The notes: generated by a model not told the origin, from the letters alone. DNA of 64,000 nt from Lucinisca nassula (GCA_963580285.1 OY757015.1:132564029-132628028), one strand, 5' to 3'; shown: positions 34,048-41,139, counted from the stretch's first letter. Made by a program: numbers and translations.

Positions 34048-34539
34048 ATGGCAAACTACAGATGTCGGTTCAGTCTCGGGAATGATCGTTACGTGGAAGT
34101 GCACGAATGGAAGGGCGAGTTACGGGTCGATATCAGGGAGTGGAAAGACGATAAACCGACTAAGAAAGGAATCAGTCTAAACTTGATGCGGTGGAAGAAT
34201 TGGCTCGATCAGTTGGAATACGTGGATAAGGCATTAGAAAAGAAACAGGTCTATAGATGTCATCTCGGAGGGAACGTATTCTGTAAGATCGGCGAAAATA
34301 GTGTCTGCGTAGATATAAGACAATACTGGAAACCACGGGACGAAGTTGTACCAACGAAAACGGGAATATGCTTGAGGCCATCGGAATTCAATCGTTTGAA
34401 AGACTTGTTATCAGAAATAGGAAATACATTGCCCGAACTCAACCCAGTGGTCCCTTGCTTTCTGCAAAGTGACCATTTGAATCAGTTGGGAGCTTTACAG
34501 TGCTCAGAGTGCAATCCGAACGATTACCAAAACTGGTGA
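34048..34539 (+). CDS. Tandem PC4/Sub1-like transcription coactivator
   Basis: 163 residues made of two PC4 (p15/SUB1) domains. Domain 1 (about 3-58) reads YRCRFSLGNDRYVEV, then VDIREW, then KKGISLNLMRWKNW. Domain 2 (about 70-130) has FCKIGENSVCVDIRQYW and KTGICLRPSEFNRLKDLL. Each shows the PC4 plan: a beta sheet ending in a V-D-I-R motif, a K-GI-L turn and one helix. In the family this fold binds single-stranded DNA and acts in polymerase II transcription; cellular PC4 works as a dimer of one-domain subunits, so the duplication may give an intrachain dimer. A C-terminal tail has a CSEC pair. The gene has its own CCAAT/TATA promoter (33954-34035) and lies just inside the left end. With the TBP homologue at 36205 it suggests that the element controls its own transcription. 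The domain call is firm; the role is inferred. Confidence 0.85.
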   Translation: MANYRCRFSLGNDRYVEVHEWKGELRVDIREWKDDKPTKKGISLNLMRWKNWLDQLEYVDKALEKKQVYRCHLGGNVFCKIGENSVCVDIRQYWKPRDEVVPTKTGICLRPSEFNRLKDLLSEIGNTLPELNPVVPCFLQSDHLNQLGALQCSECNPNDYQNW

Positions 34540-34656
34540 AGACAGTGACACGAACGAAAGTAAATTGTCATAAACACGAAACAGACGTATACAACGCGTC
34601 ATAATTATGGAGCATGATTGCGAATACGTGACAGAATATAGAGTGATAGACCCCAA

Positions 34657-34836
34657 ATGACAAATATAAATATGTTTGGTATGGCAATGATGACTTTGGC
34701 GTTGTTGGATGAACTGTTGTTATGGCTGAGGTGTTTTCAATTACGACGGGAAGCCAGGGAGGCTGCGGAGCGCTTTATAGAAGCGTTTGAGAGACACGAT
34801 GACGATGTATCGCACTTATATAGCGTTATATTGTAA
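34657..34836 (+). CDS. Possible small protein, 59 residues
   Basis: An intact short frame in the 460-bp gap between the PC4-like gene and the integrase. The first part is hydrophobic and methionine/leucine-rich (MAMMTLALLDELLLWL). The second is a charged, probably helical stretch rich in R, E and A. Its start overlaps by ATGA the stop of an even shorter frame at 34606-34659, a junction style used by other genes of the element. An AATAAA follows at 34995-35000, immediately before the integrase start. I recognise no family. It may be a small membrane or amphipathic protein, or chance. Confidence 0.3.
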   Translation: MTNINMFGMAMMTLALLDELLLWLRCFQLRREAREAAERFIEAFERHDDDVSHLYSVIL

Positions 34837-34994
34837 ATTACATGCATACTTTTTGAATATTTGTTTCAAACTTTATATATCCATTGTTTCCACGTGACAC
34901 AGTATACACACTTGTTTTCATCGTTTTGTATCCTATAGGTTTAGTATCGTTTTATAGTTTTGTAAGAATATTCGTTTGCCATAGTCTTCGTTAA

Positions 34995-35000
34995 AATAAA
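34995..35000 (+). terminator. AATAAA polyadenylation-type signal before the integrase
   Basis: Exact hexamer two bases ahead of the integrase start codon. It could end transcripts from the PC4-like or small-ORF unit. Evidence is the hexamer only. Confidence 0.35.
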
Positions 35001-35001
35001 G

Positions 35002-36126
35002 ATGACTGACTGGAAGCAATATTTATCTTCCTTGTATTTTAATCCCAAATCCCCAGGCAGTTACCTAGGGCCGGAGAAACTGTACCAGATCGTCAAAACT
35101 CGAGGCCAATTTAAAATTGGCAGGCACCGCATACGCAAATGGCTGCAAGACCAGGAGTCGTATTCCCTGGCTAGAGGCGCCAGACGTAAATATACCCGGT
35201 CTAGGGTAATTGTGGCTGGCATTGACAGTCAGTGGGATATGGATCTGATGGATATGGTTGACATTTCCAAACAGAATGACGACTATCGATACGTACTGGT
35301 CTCCATAGACATTTTCTCTCGTTTTGCTCATTGCCGGCCCGTAAAAAGTAAAAAAGGGGTCGATATTGTCACAGCCCTACAAGTCATTCTTAAAGGACCG
35401 AGAAAACCTAACACGATTAGGACTGACCGAGGTATGGAATTCCGTAGTAAAGAGGTCAATACATATTTAAAAAACAAAAACATCCATCATTTTTACGCCC
35501 TGAATACGGAGACCAAAGCAAATTACAGCGAACGGTTAATCAAGACTTTAAAACATAAGTTGTTTAGGTATATGATGAAAAATAGAACGCAGCGGTATGT
35601 CGACATTCTTCAAGATGTAGTTCACAGCTATAATCAAACCGTACATAGAAGTCTCGGTCAACCCCCGGCTTCCATTTCAAAGGAAAACGAAGGCGAAAGT
35701 AGGTTGCAGCAGTATTTATTGAGACAGGCCGGGGACAAATCGAAAAAAAGAAGCAAACGGAAAACCAAAAAGCAGTACAAATTTAAACTCGGTCAAACGG
35801 TACGCATATCGCACGTGAGAACTTTATTCGATAGAGAATATTCGCAAAAATGGACTGGCGAAATATTTAAAGTCAGCTCGCGTTTTAGAAGAGAGGGTAT
35901 CCCGGTTTATAGGCTCGAATCCTGGGATGACGAAAAAGTGGAAGGTACCTTTTATGAACAGGAACTTCAGAAGATTCGCGTGGACGATTCTACCGAATAT
36001 TACATCCAAGAGATATTAAAAAGACGCGTCCGAAACAAGCGAAAAGAAGTTCTCGTTCGCTGGTTGCACTGGCCCAAGAAATATGACAGCTGGATTCCGG
36101 AAGAAGACGTGAAAGACTACTCGTAG
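35002..36126 (+). CDS. INT: Polinton integrase, DDE family with chromodomain
   Basis: 374 residues, retroviral-type integrase that would insert the element and make the 6-bp target duplication. The N-terminal part (1-60) has the Polinton pattern PGSYLGPEKLYQIVK and KWLQDQESY in place of a clear zinc finger. The rve core runs from about 70 to 225, with the acidic triad apparently at D81 (in WDMDLMDM), D142 (in RTDRGMEF) and E177 (in TKANYSERLIK). A basic linker follows (245-262, KKRSKRKTKKQYK), then an SH3-like region. Residues 331-374 form a chromodomain, with YYIQEIL, the aromatic WLHWP and YDSWIP. The chromodomain may direct integration to methylated-histone chromatin. The frame is uninterrupted and of normal length. 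It lies on the same strand as the capsid genes; the next gene (TBP-like) starts 78 bp downstream. Confidence 0.95.
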   Translation: MTDWKQYLSSLYFNPKSPGSYLGPEKLYQIVKTRGQFKIGRHRIRKWLQDQESYSLARGARRKYTRSRVIVAGIDSQWDMDLMDMVDISKQNDDYRYVLVSIDIFSRFAHCRPVKSKKGVDIVTALQVILKGPRKPNTIRTDRGMEFRSKEVNTYLKNKNIHHFYALNTETKANYSERLIKTLKHKLFRYMMKNRTQRYVDILQDVVHSYNQTVHRSLGQPPASISKENEGESRLQQYLLRQAGDKSKKRSKRKTKKQYKFKLGQTVRISHVRTLFDREYSQKWTGEIFKVSSRFRREGIPVYRLESWDDEKVEGTFYEQELQKIRVDDSTEYYIQEILKRRVRNKRKEVLVRWLHWPKKYDSWIPEEDVKDYS

Positions 36127-36204
36127 TCAGAAATCACGTGAATTTATGTCGGACAAAATAGACATACACACCAATTCGTATTCATTGTTTGACAAGACGC
36201 CAAG

Positions 36205-36732
36205 ATGAAAATTACCAACGTGGTATATAGCGCCCAATTAAATTGTCCGATCGACCTGATAGAATTATGTCAACGTATATGGAACGCTCGATATGACCCG
36301 AGATCTTTTCCAGGTCTTATATGGCAGCATAGAACTATCGGTGGCAACTGTCTCGTGTTTTCCAGCGGCGCTATCAACTGCAATGGAAGAGCCTCAGACG
36401 TAGAAGAGGGACGGAAACGTTTGCGCAGATATGCCAGACAGCTTCAAACACTAGGTTATCCCGCCAGCCTAGGAACGGTTAGGATGTTGACAGCGTCTGC
36501 CAGTCACTCTCTTAGCGCTGAATTGGACTTAAAGGCGTTGGCTGAGGAAAGAAGTGTAGTGTACGAGCCAGAGTTGTTTCCGGCTCTAAATTTCAAAATA
36601 GATGGCGTAAATTTTTGCTGCTTTCATACCGGTAAAGTGGTAATCACGGGTATCAAATTTATGAATCAAATGGATGACGTGGTTTTACCAACACTGATCG
36701 AGCTTGAGCTCTATACTCGTAAGAAGCGGTGA
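36205..36732 (+). CDS. TATA-box-binding protein (TBP) homologue
   Basis: 175 residues spanning a complete TBP saddle of two direct repeats and almost nothing else. Repeat 1 (about 3-88): ITNVVYSAQLNCPIDL, ARYDPRSFPGLIW, LVFSSGAINCNG, RRYARQLQTLGYP. Repeat 2 (about 92-170): YEPELFPALNF and CCFHTGKVVITG. The four phenylalanines that cellular TBP inserts into the minor groove have counterparts at F35, F52, F125 and F140, so DNA bending should be retained. There is no N-terminal extension of the kind found in animal TBP. It lies between integrase and capsid genes in the same orientation, in the same sequence style as its neighbours, so it is part of the element and not a chance host exon. TBP homologues are known in some nucleocytoplasmic large DNA viruses; I do not know of one in the usual Polinton gene set. 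Likely role: recognition of element promoters such as the TATA box at 34002. Confidence 0.93.
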   Translation: MKITNVVYSAQLNCPIDLIELCQRIWNARYDPRSFPGLIWQHRTIGGNCLVFSSGAINCNGRASDVEEGRKRLRRYARQLQTLGYPASLGTVRMLTASASHSLSAELDLKALAEERSVVYEPELFPALNFKIDGVNFCCFHTGKVVITGIKFMNQMDDVVLPTLIELELYTRKKR

Positions 36733-36753
36733 CAAGAAACGCCGACTAAAATC

Positions 36754-37101
36754 ATGGAACATTCCAAAGTTTTCCGTTCCATTCGCTATTTAGCGACCTT
36801 GAGAGATGCCTTACCCGTGGATCGTAGAACCCTGTTACGAAATATTACTCGATTGCAAATGTCATCCATTAGAGAGGTAGCCAAAAGACTGACCAACGGA
36901 ACGATCAATCCTCTAAGAAGGGATGCAAGACTCTTCGAAAGGAGAAGGCTCGCGCTAAGAACGTTAGGGTCGAATAGAGTTAGTTTCCAGAGAAAGAAAG
37001 CATTGGTAAACAGACATTCGTCGTTCATTCCGTCTATGCTGAGAAGCGTTTACCTGATACAAACCATCGTGGACGAGATCCGAACCACCGCAGAAACATG
37101 A
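36754..37101 (+). CDS. Small basic Polinton protein, paralogue A
   Basis: 115 residues, arginine-rich. The centre has RTLLRNITRLQMSSIREVAK, then a linker and ERRRLALRTLG, and near the C terminus FQRKKALVNR and a hydrophobic stretch FIPSMLRSV. The same order (LLR-ITR-Q, then ERRLLHLLG, then KKKAVS, then FIYTLLNIV) occurs in the minus-strand gene 39855-40178, so the two are paralogues. Proteins with this helical, basic plan ending in a lysine cluster and a hydrophobic segment are widespread in Polintons and adintoviruses as I recall; suggested roles are virion core or membrane-active peptides, but none is assigned here. The stop overlaps the start of the penton gene (ATGA at 37098-37101). Confidence 0.75.
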   Translation: MEHSKVFRSIRYLATLRDALPVDRRTLLRNITRLQMSSIREVAKRLTNGTINPLRRDARLFERRRLALRTLGSNRVSFQRKKALVNRHSSFIPSMLRSVYLIQTIVDEIRTTAET

Positions 37102-37544
37102 CAGATTTTTACGCTTATCTCAGTAGCAAAGACTCTTTGGATTTACGTAAGAACAACAACCCTTCCGACTTTTGGATCCAATTTCATAAAACCTATACTC
37201 TGGACGGCCACTGGGTGTGCGCTCTCAAACAGATATCTTTGACGTTAAACTTTACGCCTAGATCGAAAAGAATATATCTCTGTTGCGATATCGTGGAGGA
37301 ATCCTACGTAAGAAACAGAACTATACCGGTGTTGAGAAATATCGAGATCGACAACCGATATAAAAAACTCAAATCTGACAGGTTTGAAGACGCCATCTAT
37401 CTTCCCGTAAACGTGTCAAACTTGACCGCCCTCAGATTATATCTACTAGACGAGGATTTACAACCCGTCACTTTCGATTCGAACGATCTGCATTGCGTGT
37501 TACATTTTAAACAAAATGGGCTCAGTCGAAGTGTACGATATTAA
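37098..37544 (+). CDS. mCP: Penton-like minor capsid protein (single jelly roll)
   Basis: 148 residues. The opening MTDFYAYLSSKDSLDL, followed by NNPSDFWIQFHK, TLDGHWVCALKQISL and then alternating beta strands, is the signature of the Polinton minor capsid protein, a single jelly roll predicted to form pentons at the vertices. Length is somewhat short for the family but the frame is intact. It starts inside the stop of the upstream gene (ATGA overlap) and its last 29 bases overlap the start of the next gene (37516). It lies two genes before the major capsid protein, as expected. Identification is from the N-terminal pattern and gene order. Confidence 0.8.
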   Translation: MTDFYAYLSSKDSLDLRKNNNPSDFWIQFHKTYTLDGHWVCALKQISLTLNFTPRSKRIYLCCDIVEESYVRNRTIPVLRNIEIDNRYKKLKSDRFEDAIYLPVNVSNLTALRLYLLDEDLQPVTFDSNDLHCVLHFKQNGLSRSVRY

Positions 37545-37863
37545 ATCGCAAAAATGGGTCCCCTATATACCAGACTATGACAAATGGTACCAACATTTTA
37601 AAGACTTGAGCGACGGGTACGTTCAACCCGATCACCTCGGTCGTTACGTGGTGGGCGTAGGTGAAAGAAACAGAAAATTGAAGGAAAGTCAAAGACCCGT
37701 GGTAAAATTGGTCAGCCCGGTCGCTCAAGCGGTAGAGATGGCAAAATCCGACATTGAACGTAAGAAAGAAGGTGGTAAGAAGCGTAAGAAGGGAACGGTT
37801 GCCAGAAAAGCATTACCCAAAGAATTTAAACGGTACGCTTACAACCCGGAAGATCAAGTTTAA
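37516..37863 (+). CDS. PY-like basic Polinton protein
   Basis: 115 residues, overlapping the 3' end of the penton gene in another frame. N-terminal half: KWVPYIPDYDKWYQHFKDLS, an aromatic segment. Centre: VVKLVSPVAQAVEMAKSDIE, which I associate with a conserved small protein encoded next to the capsid genes of many Polintons. C-terminal third: lysine/arginine clusters (KKEGGKKRKKG) consistent with nucleic acid binding or nuclear localisation. Possibly a core or capsid-associated protein; biochemical function is not known to me. The major capsid gene begins 8 bp after its stop. Confidence 0.7.
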   Translation: MGSVEVYDIKSQKWVPYIPDYDKWYQHFKDLSDGYVQPDHLGRYVVGVGERNRKLKESQRPVVKLVSPVAQAVEMAKSDIERKKEGGKKRKKGTVARKALPKEFKRYAYNPEDQV

Positions 37864-37871
37864 AGAACGAA

Positions 37872-39128
37872 ATGGACAATTGTCATCAGGAAAATTTATC
37901 GTTATTTTCATTACCACCATCAGATACAGCTTTTCAGTCTAGAGAATGGATCGAATATCGACCTTCAAATCAAGTCACTTCCACCTCAGCGATAGATTTT
38001 AACATTCCTCCTCAGTCATCCGCTTACGTCGATCTCAAACACAGCGTGTTAAACGTGAAACTGCGCTTGACAGATGCTCAAGGTGTTCCGGTAAAAGAGG
38101 ACCGATCTCTCGGACTGATAAACCTTCCATTGCACACGATATTTAGACAGGTAGACGTCACGTTTCAGCAGACATCGCTGTCTCATATCGGAACTAATTA
38201 CGCTTACAAAAGCTATATAGATACAATTCTTAAAACCAATCAAGCCACGCAGGAAAATATACTGTCCAGTCAGCTATTTTATAAAGATACGAGATATAAC
38301 CCAGACGCGGCAAATGCCAGGCTTGGCGGTAACGTGGGACTTTTCGAAAGATACCTCGCAACGAAAGACGGGAAAATTGTGGATCTGGAAGGCCCATTAT
38401 TCCTCGATCTGTTTCAACAGCCAAGACTGTTGGTGAATGGCGTCAGTATTGGGATAAAATTGTGGCCGGGTCAGGACGCTTTCAGACTGATGTCCGACAG
38501 TCCAGATCCCGACGAAAAAGTTCAGATCTTGGATGTTAGATTTAAACTATGCGTACAGCGTTTAAATGGAGGAGTTTTAGTAGCTCACGAAAAACTCTTT
38601 CAAGATCAACCCGCCCTCTACCCGTATCTAAGGTCAGAGATAAAGACTGCCTCCATAGCTCCAGGACAGTACGGATTCAGTGCTGACGACATTTTTCAAG
38701 GCCTCGTTCCGAGCAAACTCGTGGTAGGACTGGTGTCTAGCGCGGCGTACACCGGCGATTACAAGAAAAACCCGCTAAACTTTCAACCGTTTGACTGCAG
38801 TTCGGTCGGGTTGTACGTCGATGGACAGTCATACCCCTCTCAGCCTTTGCAACCCAATTACAGCGCCGATCAGTTTGTGGACTGTTACAGAACTTTGACG
38901 CTCTTCAGAAAAGATATTAACGTGAGTAGAGGCGATTACAAACACGGATACTGTCTCTATGTACTAGACGTAGATCCTTACTATACGTTCAACACTAAAA
39001 GAAAAGGTCATTGTCGGCTGGAACTCAAGTTCGCGACACCCTTGCTGGAAAGCGTCACCCTTATCATGTACGCTACATTTCCGGAAATTCTCCACATAAA
39101 CCAAGCCAGATCCGTGTACTTAAAATGA
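37872..39128 (+). CDS. MCP: Major capsid protein (double jelly roll)
   Basis: 418 residues, close to the usual size for the Polinton hexon-type capsid protein. Family features: an early YRPSNQV...IDFNIPPQSSAYVDLKHS strand region (29-58), INLPLHTIFRQVDVTF (84-99), YAYKSYIDTIL, a second jelly roll in the C-terminal half with LYVDGQSYPSQPLQPNY, and the terminal CRLELKFATPLLESVTLIMY and ARSVYLK. It would form the pseudo-hexameric shell of an icosahedral virion, with the minor capsid protein at the vertices. No stop or frameshift is seen. Its TGA stop overlaps the ATG of the protease gene (ATGA, 39125-39128). The presence of intact capsid, ATPase and protease genes together implies capacity for particle formation. 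Confidence 0.92.
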   Translation: MDNCHQENLSLFSLPPSDTAFQSREWIEYRPSNQVTSTSAIDFNIPPQSSAYVDLKHSVLNVKLRLTDAQGVPVKEDRSLGLINLPLHTIFRQVDVTFQQTSLSHIGTNYAYKSYIDTILKTNQATQENILSSQLFYKDTRYNPDAANARLGGNVGLFERYLATKDGKIVDLEGPLFLDLFQQPRLLVNGVSIGIKLWPGQDAFRLMSDSPDPDEKVQILDVRFKLCVQRLNGGVLVAHEKLFQDQPALYPYLRSEIKTASIAPGQYGFSADDIFQGLVPSKLVVGLVSSAAYTGDYKKNPLNFQPFDCSSVGLYVDGQSYPSQPLQPNYSADQFVDCYRTLTLFRKDINVSRGDYKHGYCLYVLDVDPYYTFNTKRKGHCRLELKFATPLLESVTLIMYATFPEILHINQARSVYLK

Positions 39129-39538
39129 ATAACCTTCAACTACAAAGTATTCTAAGAGGGTACCCCGTCAGAATTTGTTCAGTCGATAATGTTAAAAAGG
39201 AGAGATTCGTGATCGCCAATACGGACAAAAGCGGTGGACCGGGCAAGCATTGGGTTGCATTTTACTTTAATGAAAGTGGACACGACGAATTCTTTGATTC
39301 TCTCGGTAACACAGCGGAGTACTATAATTTTGGACACGTATTACGGAAACCGTATTTAAGGAACAGAAATCGCTTACAAGACTTTGGTTCTGATACGTGT
39401 GGCCAGTACTGTATATATTATGTCGTGTGCCGATATGTCGGAATGTCATTGAAAGATATCGTAAACACGTTTAGCGTGAGAGATTTAGAGATGAATGATA
39501 GATTTGTGAGAACATTTGTAAATACAACGCAACTATAA
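39125..39538 (+). CDS. PRO: Adenain-like cysteine protease
   Basis: 137 residues when started at the ATG that overlaps the capsid stop. The longer frame open from 39011 lies wholly within the capsid gene in another frame and is not used. Motifs of adenovirus-type/Ulp1-type C5/C48 peptidases: GKHWVAFYF with H42, DEFFDSLG with D58, Q85 in LQDFG as the oxyanion residue, and DTCGQYC with C92, directly before glycine, as the likely nucleophile. Spacing H-x15-D and Q-x6-C fits the family. In adenoviruses and by inference in Polintons this enzyme cleaves capsid and core precursors during virion maturation. It is the last plus-strand gene; AATAAA follows at 39563. Confidence 0.9.
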   Translation: MNNLQLQSILRGYPVRICSVDNVKKERFVIANTDKSGGPGKHWVAFYFNESGHDEFFDSLGNTAEYYNFGHVLRKPYLRNRNRLQDFGSDTCGQYCIYYVVCRYVGMSLKDIVNTFSVRDLEMNDRFVRTFVNTTQL

Positions 39539-39554
39539 TGTAGTTTTACATCGC

Positions 39555-39568
39555 TTTATTTCAATAAA
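39555..39568. terminator. Bidirectional polyadenylation signals between converging arms
   Basis: TTTATT at 39555-39560 (AATAAA on the minus strand) and AATAAA at 39563-39568 on the plus strand sit two bases apart in the 59-bp gap between the protease and the first minus-strand stop. This places the 3' ends of both transcription units back to back. Confidence 0.7.
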
Positions 39569-39597
39569 ACTTTTATAACAAAAATATTGTCTTTGTT

Positions 39598-39852
39598 TTA
39601 AAATGATATCCAGTCCACGAATTTATCAGTCTTTGCTTTTTCTGCCTTTTTCTCCCGTTTCCCCGGGGGTGGAGGCGCGAACACGGTTTGGCTCTTTGGC
39701 TCGGTCTTCTTTCTCTTCACCATAGCGGGGGATGGTTTAGTTTCCACCTTTTGCGAGTGAGAAGATGGCGTTTGCCTTTCTACGGAAGGCTCTCCTTTAA
39801 CATTCAACATCCTTCGGTATTTATCGTAGGGGACAAGTACTAGCTTTTCCAT
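39598..39852 (-). CDS. Proline/lysine-rich Polinton protein (PX-like)
   Basis: 84 residues. It starts MEKLVLVPYDKYRRML, a hydrophobic/basic opening I recognise from a small conserved Polinton protein. A low-complexity middle is rich in S, K, P and E, then FAPPPPGKREKKAEKAK, and a C-terminal tryptophan-containing hydrophobic end. The PPPG turn followed by basic residues suggests a membrane- or core-associated processed peptide. It is encoded two bases downstream of the small basic protein B stop and is the last gene of the minus-strand cluster. Function unknown. Confidence 0.65.
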   Translation of the reverse strand: MEKLVLVPYDKYRRMLNVKGEPSVERQTPSSHSQKVETKPSPAMVKRKKTEPKSQTVFAPPPPGKREKKAEKAKTDKFVDWISF

Positions 39853-39854
39853 CT

Positions 39855-40178
39855 CTATTTGAGTACTGCTTCTAAGTAAGGTACGACTATATTCAGAAGG
39901 GTGTAAATAAATCGTTGTTTATCCGAAACGGCCTTTTTCTTGTGATGATAACCAACGGTTCTATCTCCCAACAGGTGTAAAAGGCGTCTCTCGCGTTTAA
40001 GCGCTTTTTTCTGTGCCGAGGTCAACTTTATCTTGCATTTCACGACGTTATGCGCTATCTGACTTATCGCTCTCAGTTGCTGTCTGGTAATCGTTCGCAG
40101 TAGTACCTTGCGTTGACCCGGTGTAGTTTGGGCAAATAAAAGCAAAAAGTGACGTTCTTGTACGAGTAGCTGAACCAT
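39855..40178 (-). CDS. Small basic Polinton protein, paralogue B
   Basis: 107 residues. RKVLLRTITRQQLRAISQIA, LTSAQKKALKRERRLLHLLG, YHHKKKAVSDKQRF and the hydrophobic end IYTLLNIVVPYLEAV. It aligns through its length with 36754-37101 on the other strand. B has the more typical Polinton form, with a KKKAV cluster followed by a hydrophobic segment. Probably a structural or core component; not assigned further. It is flanked by the ATPase gene 29 bp upstream and the PX-like gene 2 bp downstream. Confidence 0.75.
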   Translation of the reverse strand: MVQLLVQERHFLLLFAQTTPGQRKVLLRTITRQQLRAISQIAHNVVKCKIKLTSAQKKALKRERRLLHLLGDRTVGYHHKKKAVSDKQRFIYTLLNIVVPYLEAVLK

Positions 40179-40207
40179 GGTTCCTCTTGTAGGTCTGTTT
40201 CTTGTTC

Positions 40208-40864
40208 TTACGTCAGTCGATAAACCACGGGGTCTTCATCCGGGAATATGCGAGTTCTAAGACGATATCTGTTGTCAGCATGAGGACTCATATCTACCAC
40301 AAAATAGCCGTGTTTTTCGGTGCTGAGAGCATCTTCGTACGCTCGTAAGAATCCTTTCGATTTCCCGGGATGCAGCTGGCGTCCTAGAATTGCGACTTGA
40401 GACGCATCTCGTAGATTTTTCAGAAGCACCATATACCACGTGTTTAAAGCTATCGTTCTGGCGTGTTTACCTCCCGGATATAAGTTTTGATTTATCAGTA
40501 TCACGCTGACGCATTTGTGATGGGTCCCTTGCGTAAATAATAATTCCATGTCTTTGTTGCTCATAACTTGGTGCATTAGATCATCGATGACGATAAGCTT
40601 ATGACGCTTGTCTTTGGTAAACTCGTCAATTTCTTCGGTAGAGGGTAGACCCCGTTTACTATAAAAATTGGGTACCGTCCGTTCCATGTCGTCGAAGAGA
40701 TCTTGGTGTATGCCGTAGCAGTATAATACGTGGGTAGGTGGTTCTCTCGTATACATGTATTGCAAATTATTCAGGAACTTGTACACCCACCTCGTTTTAC
40801 CGCTACCCGTTTGACCACTGATACACATGCTAGAGCAAGGTTCGAAAGGCAGGGTACAGCTCAT
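40208..40864 (-). CDS. ATP: Genome-packaging ATPase (A32/FtsK-HerA type)
   Basis: 218 residues. Walker A GQTGSGKT at 17-24 and Walker B KLIVIDDLM at 89-97 (acidic pair D94-D95), followed by a polar strand SVILINQNLY with the sensor-type asparagine, and an arginine in LKNLRDASQ that may serve as an arginine finger. This layout is that of the poxvirus A32-like packaging ATPases carried by Polintons, which pump DNA into preformed capsids. Intact and of normal length. Its ATG overlaps the stop of the upstream membrane-protein gene (ATGA at 40861-40864), so the two are probably expressed together. Confidence 0.92.
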   Translation of the reverse strand: MSCTLPFEPCSSMCISGQTGSGKTRWVYKFLNNLQYMYTREPPTHVLYCYGIHQDLFDDMERTVPNFYSKRGLPSTEEIDEFTKDKRHKLIVIDDLMHQVMSNKDMELLFTQGTHHKCVSVILINQNLYPGGKHARTIALNTWYMVLLKNLRDASQVAILGRQLHPGKSKGFLRAYEDALSTEKHGYFVVDMSPHADNRYRLRTRIFPDEDPVVYRLT

Positions 40865-41139
40865 TTTTTAAGTTTTGGGCTGGGTAAGGCGTAACCTATG
40901 CAACTACTCAGGAGGCTTATCCAAAGCTCGGTAGATCCGTTTTGTAAAGACAAATTAACTATAGAGGTGATGATGATGACGTATACAATGATCATCTGGC
41001 AAAAGTAGACTATTTCCGCTTTAGGTATACGGGCACCTAACAAGTGCCACCTCTCCGAATTTGATCGATTTTCTTCATCTGATCTGGGTTCATAAATAAA
41101 TGCTTCCCTTTCGGGTTGATGGGGCTCGTTTGTTTCCAT
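40861..41139 (-). CDS. Two-helix membrane protein, Polinton type
   Basis: 92 residues. A charged N-terminal third (about 1-38) is followed by ARIPKAEIVYFCQMIIVYVIIITSIVNL (first membrane helix, about 43-65) and LWISLLSSCIGYALPSP (second hydrophobic segment, about 72-88). The ARIPKAE-IV-FCQ and WISLLSS-IGY-LP motifs are conserved in a small protein next to the ATPase of many Polintons, as I recall. It may be a virion or internal membrane protein; function unknown. It overlaps the ATPase start by 4 bases. The sequence CCTCGTAAGAA lies 2-12 bases before its ATG. Confidence 0.75.
   Translation of the reverse strand: METNEPHQPEREAFIYEPRSDEENRSNSERWHLLGARIPKAEIVYFCQMIIVYVIIITSIVNLSLQNGSTELWISLLSSCIGYALPSPKLKK

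Noticed and set aside
34893..36145. CACGTG motifs before the integrase (about 34893) and TBP (about 36137) genes as shared regulatory sites
   Set aside because: A six-base palindrome at differing distances from the starts is not enough to support a regulatory claim.
39011..39124. Upstream extension of the protease frame
   Set aside because: It lies inside the capsid gene in another frame, has no protease similarity, and the ATG overlapping the capsid stop fits the element's junction style.
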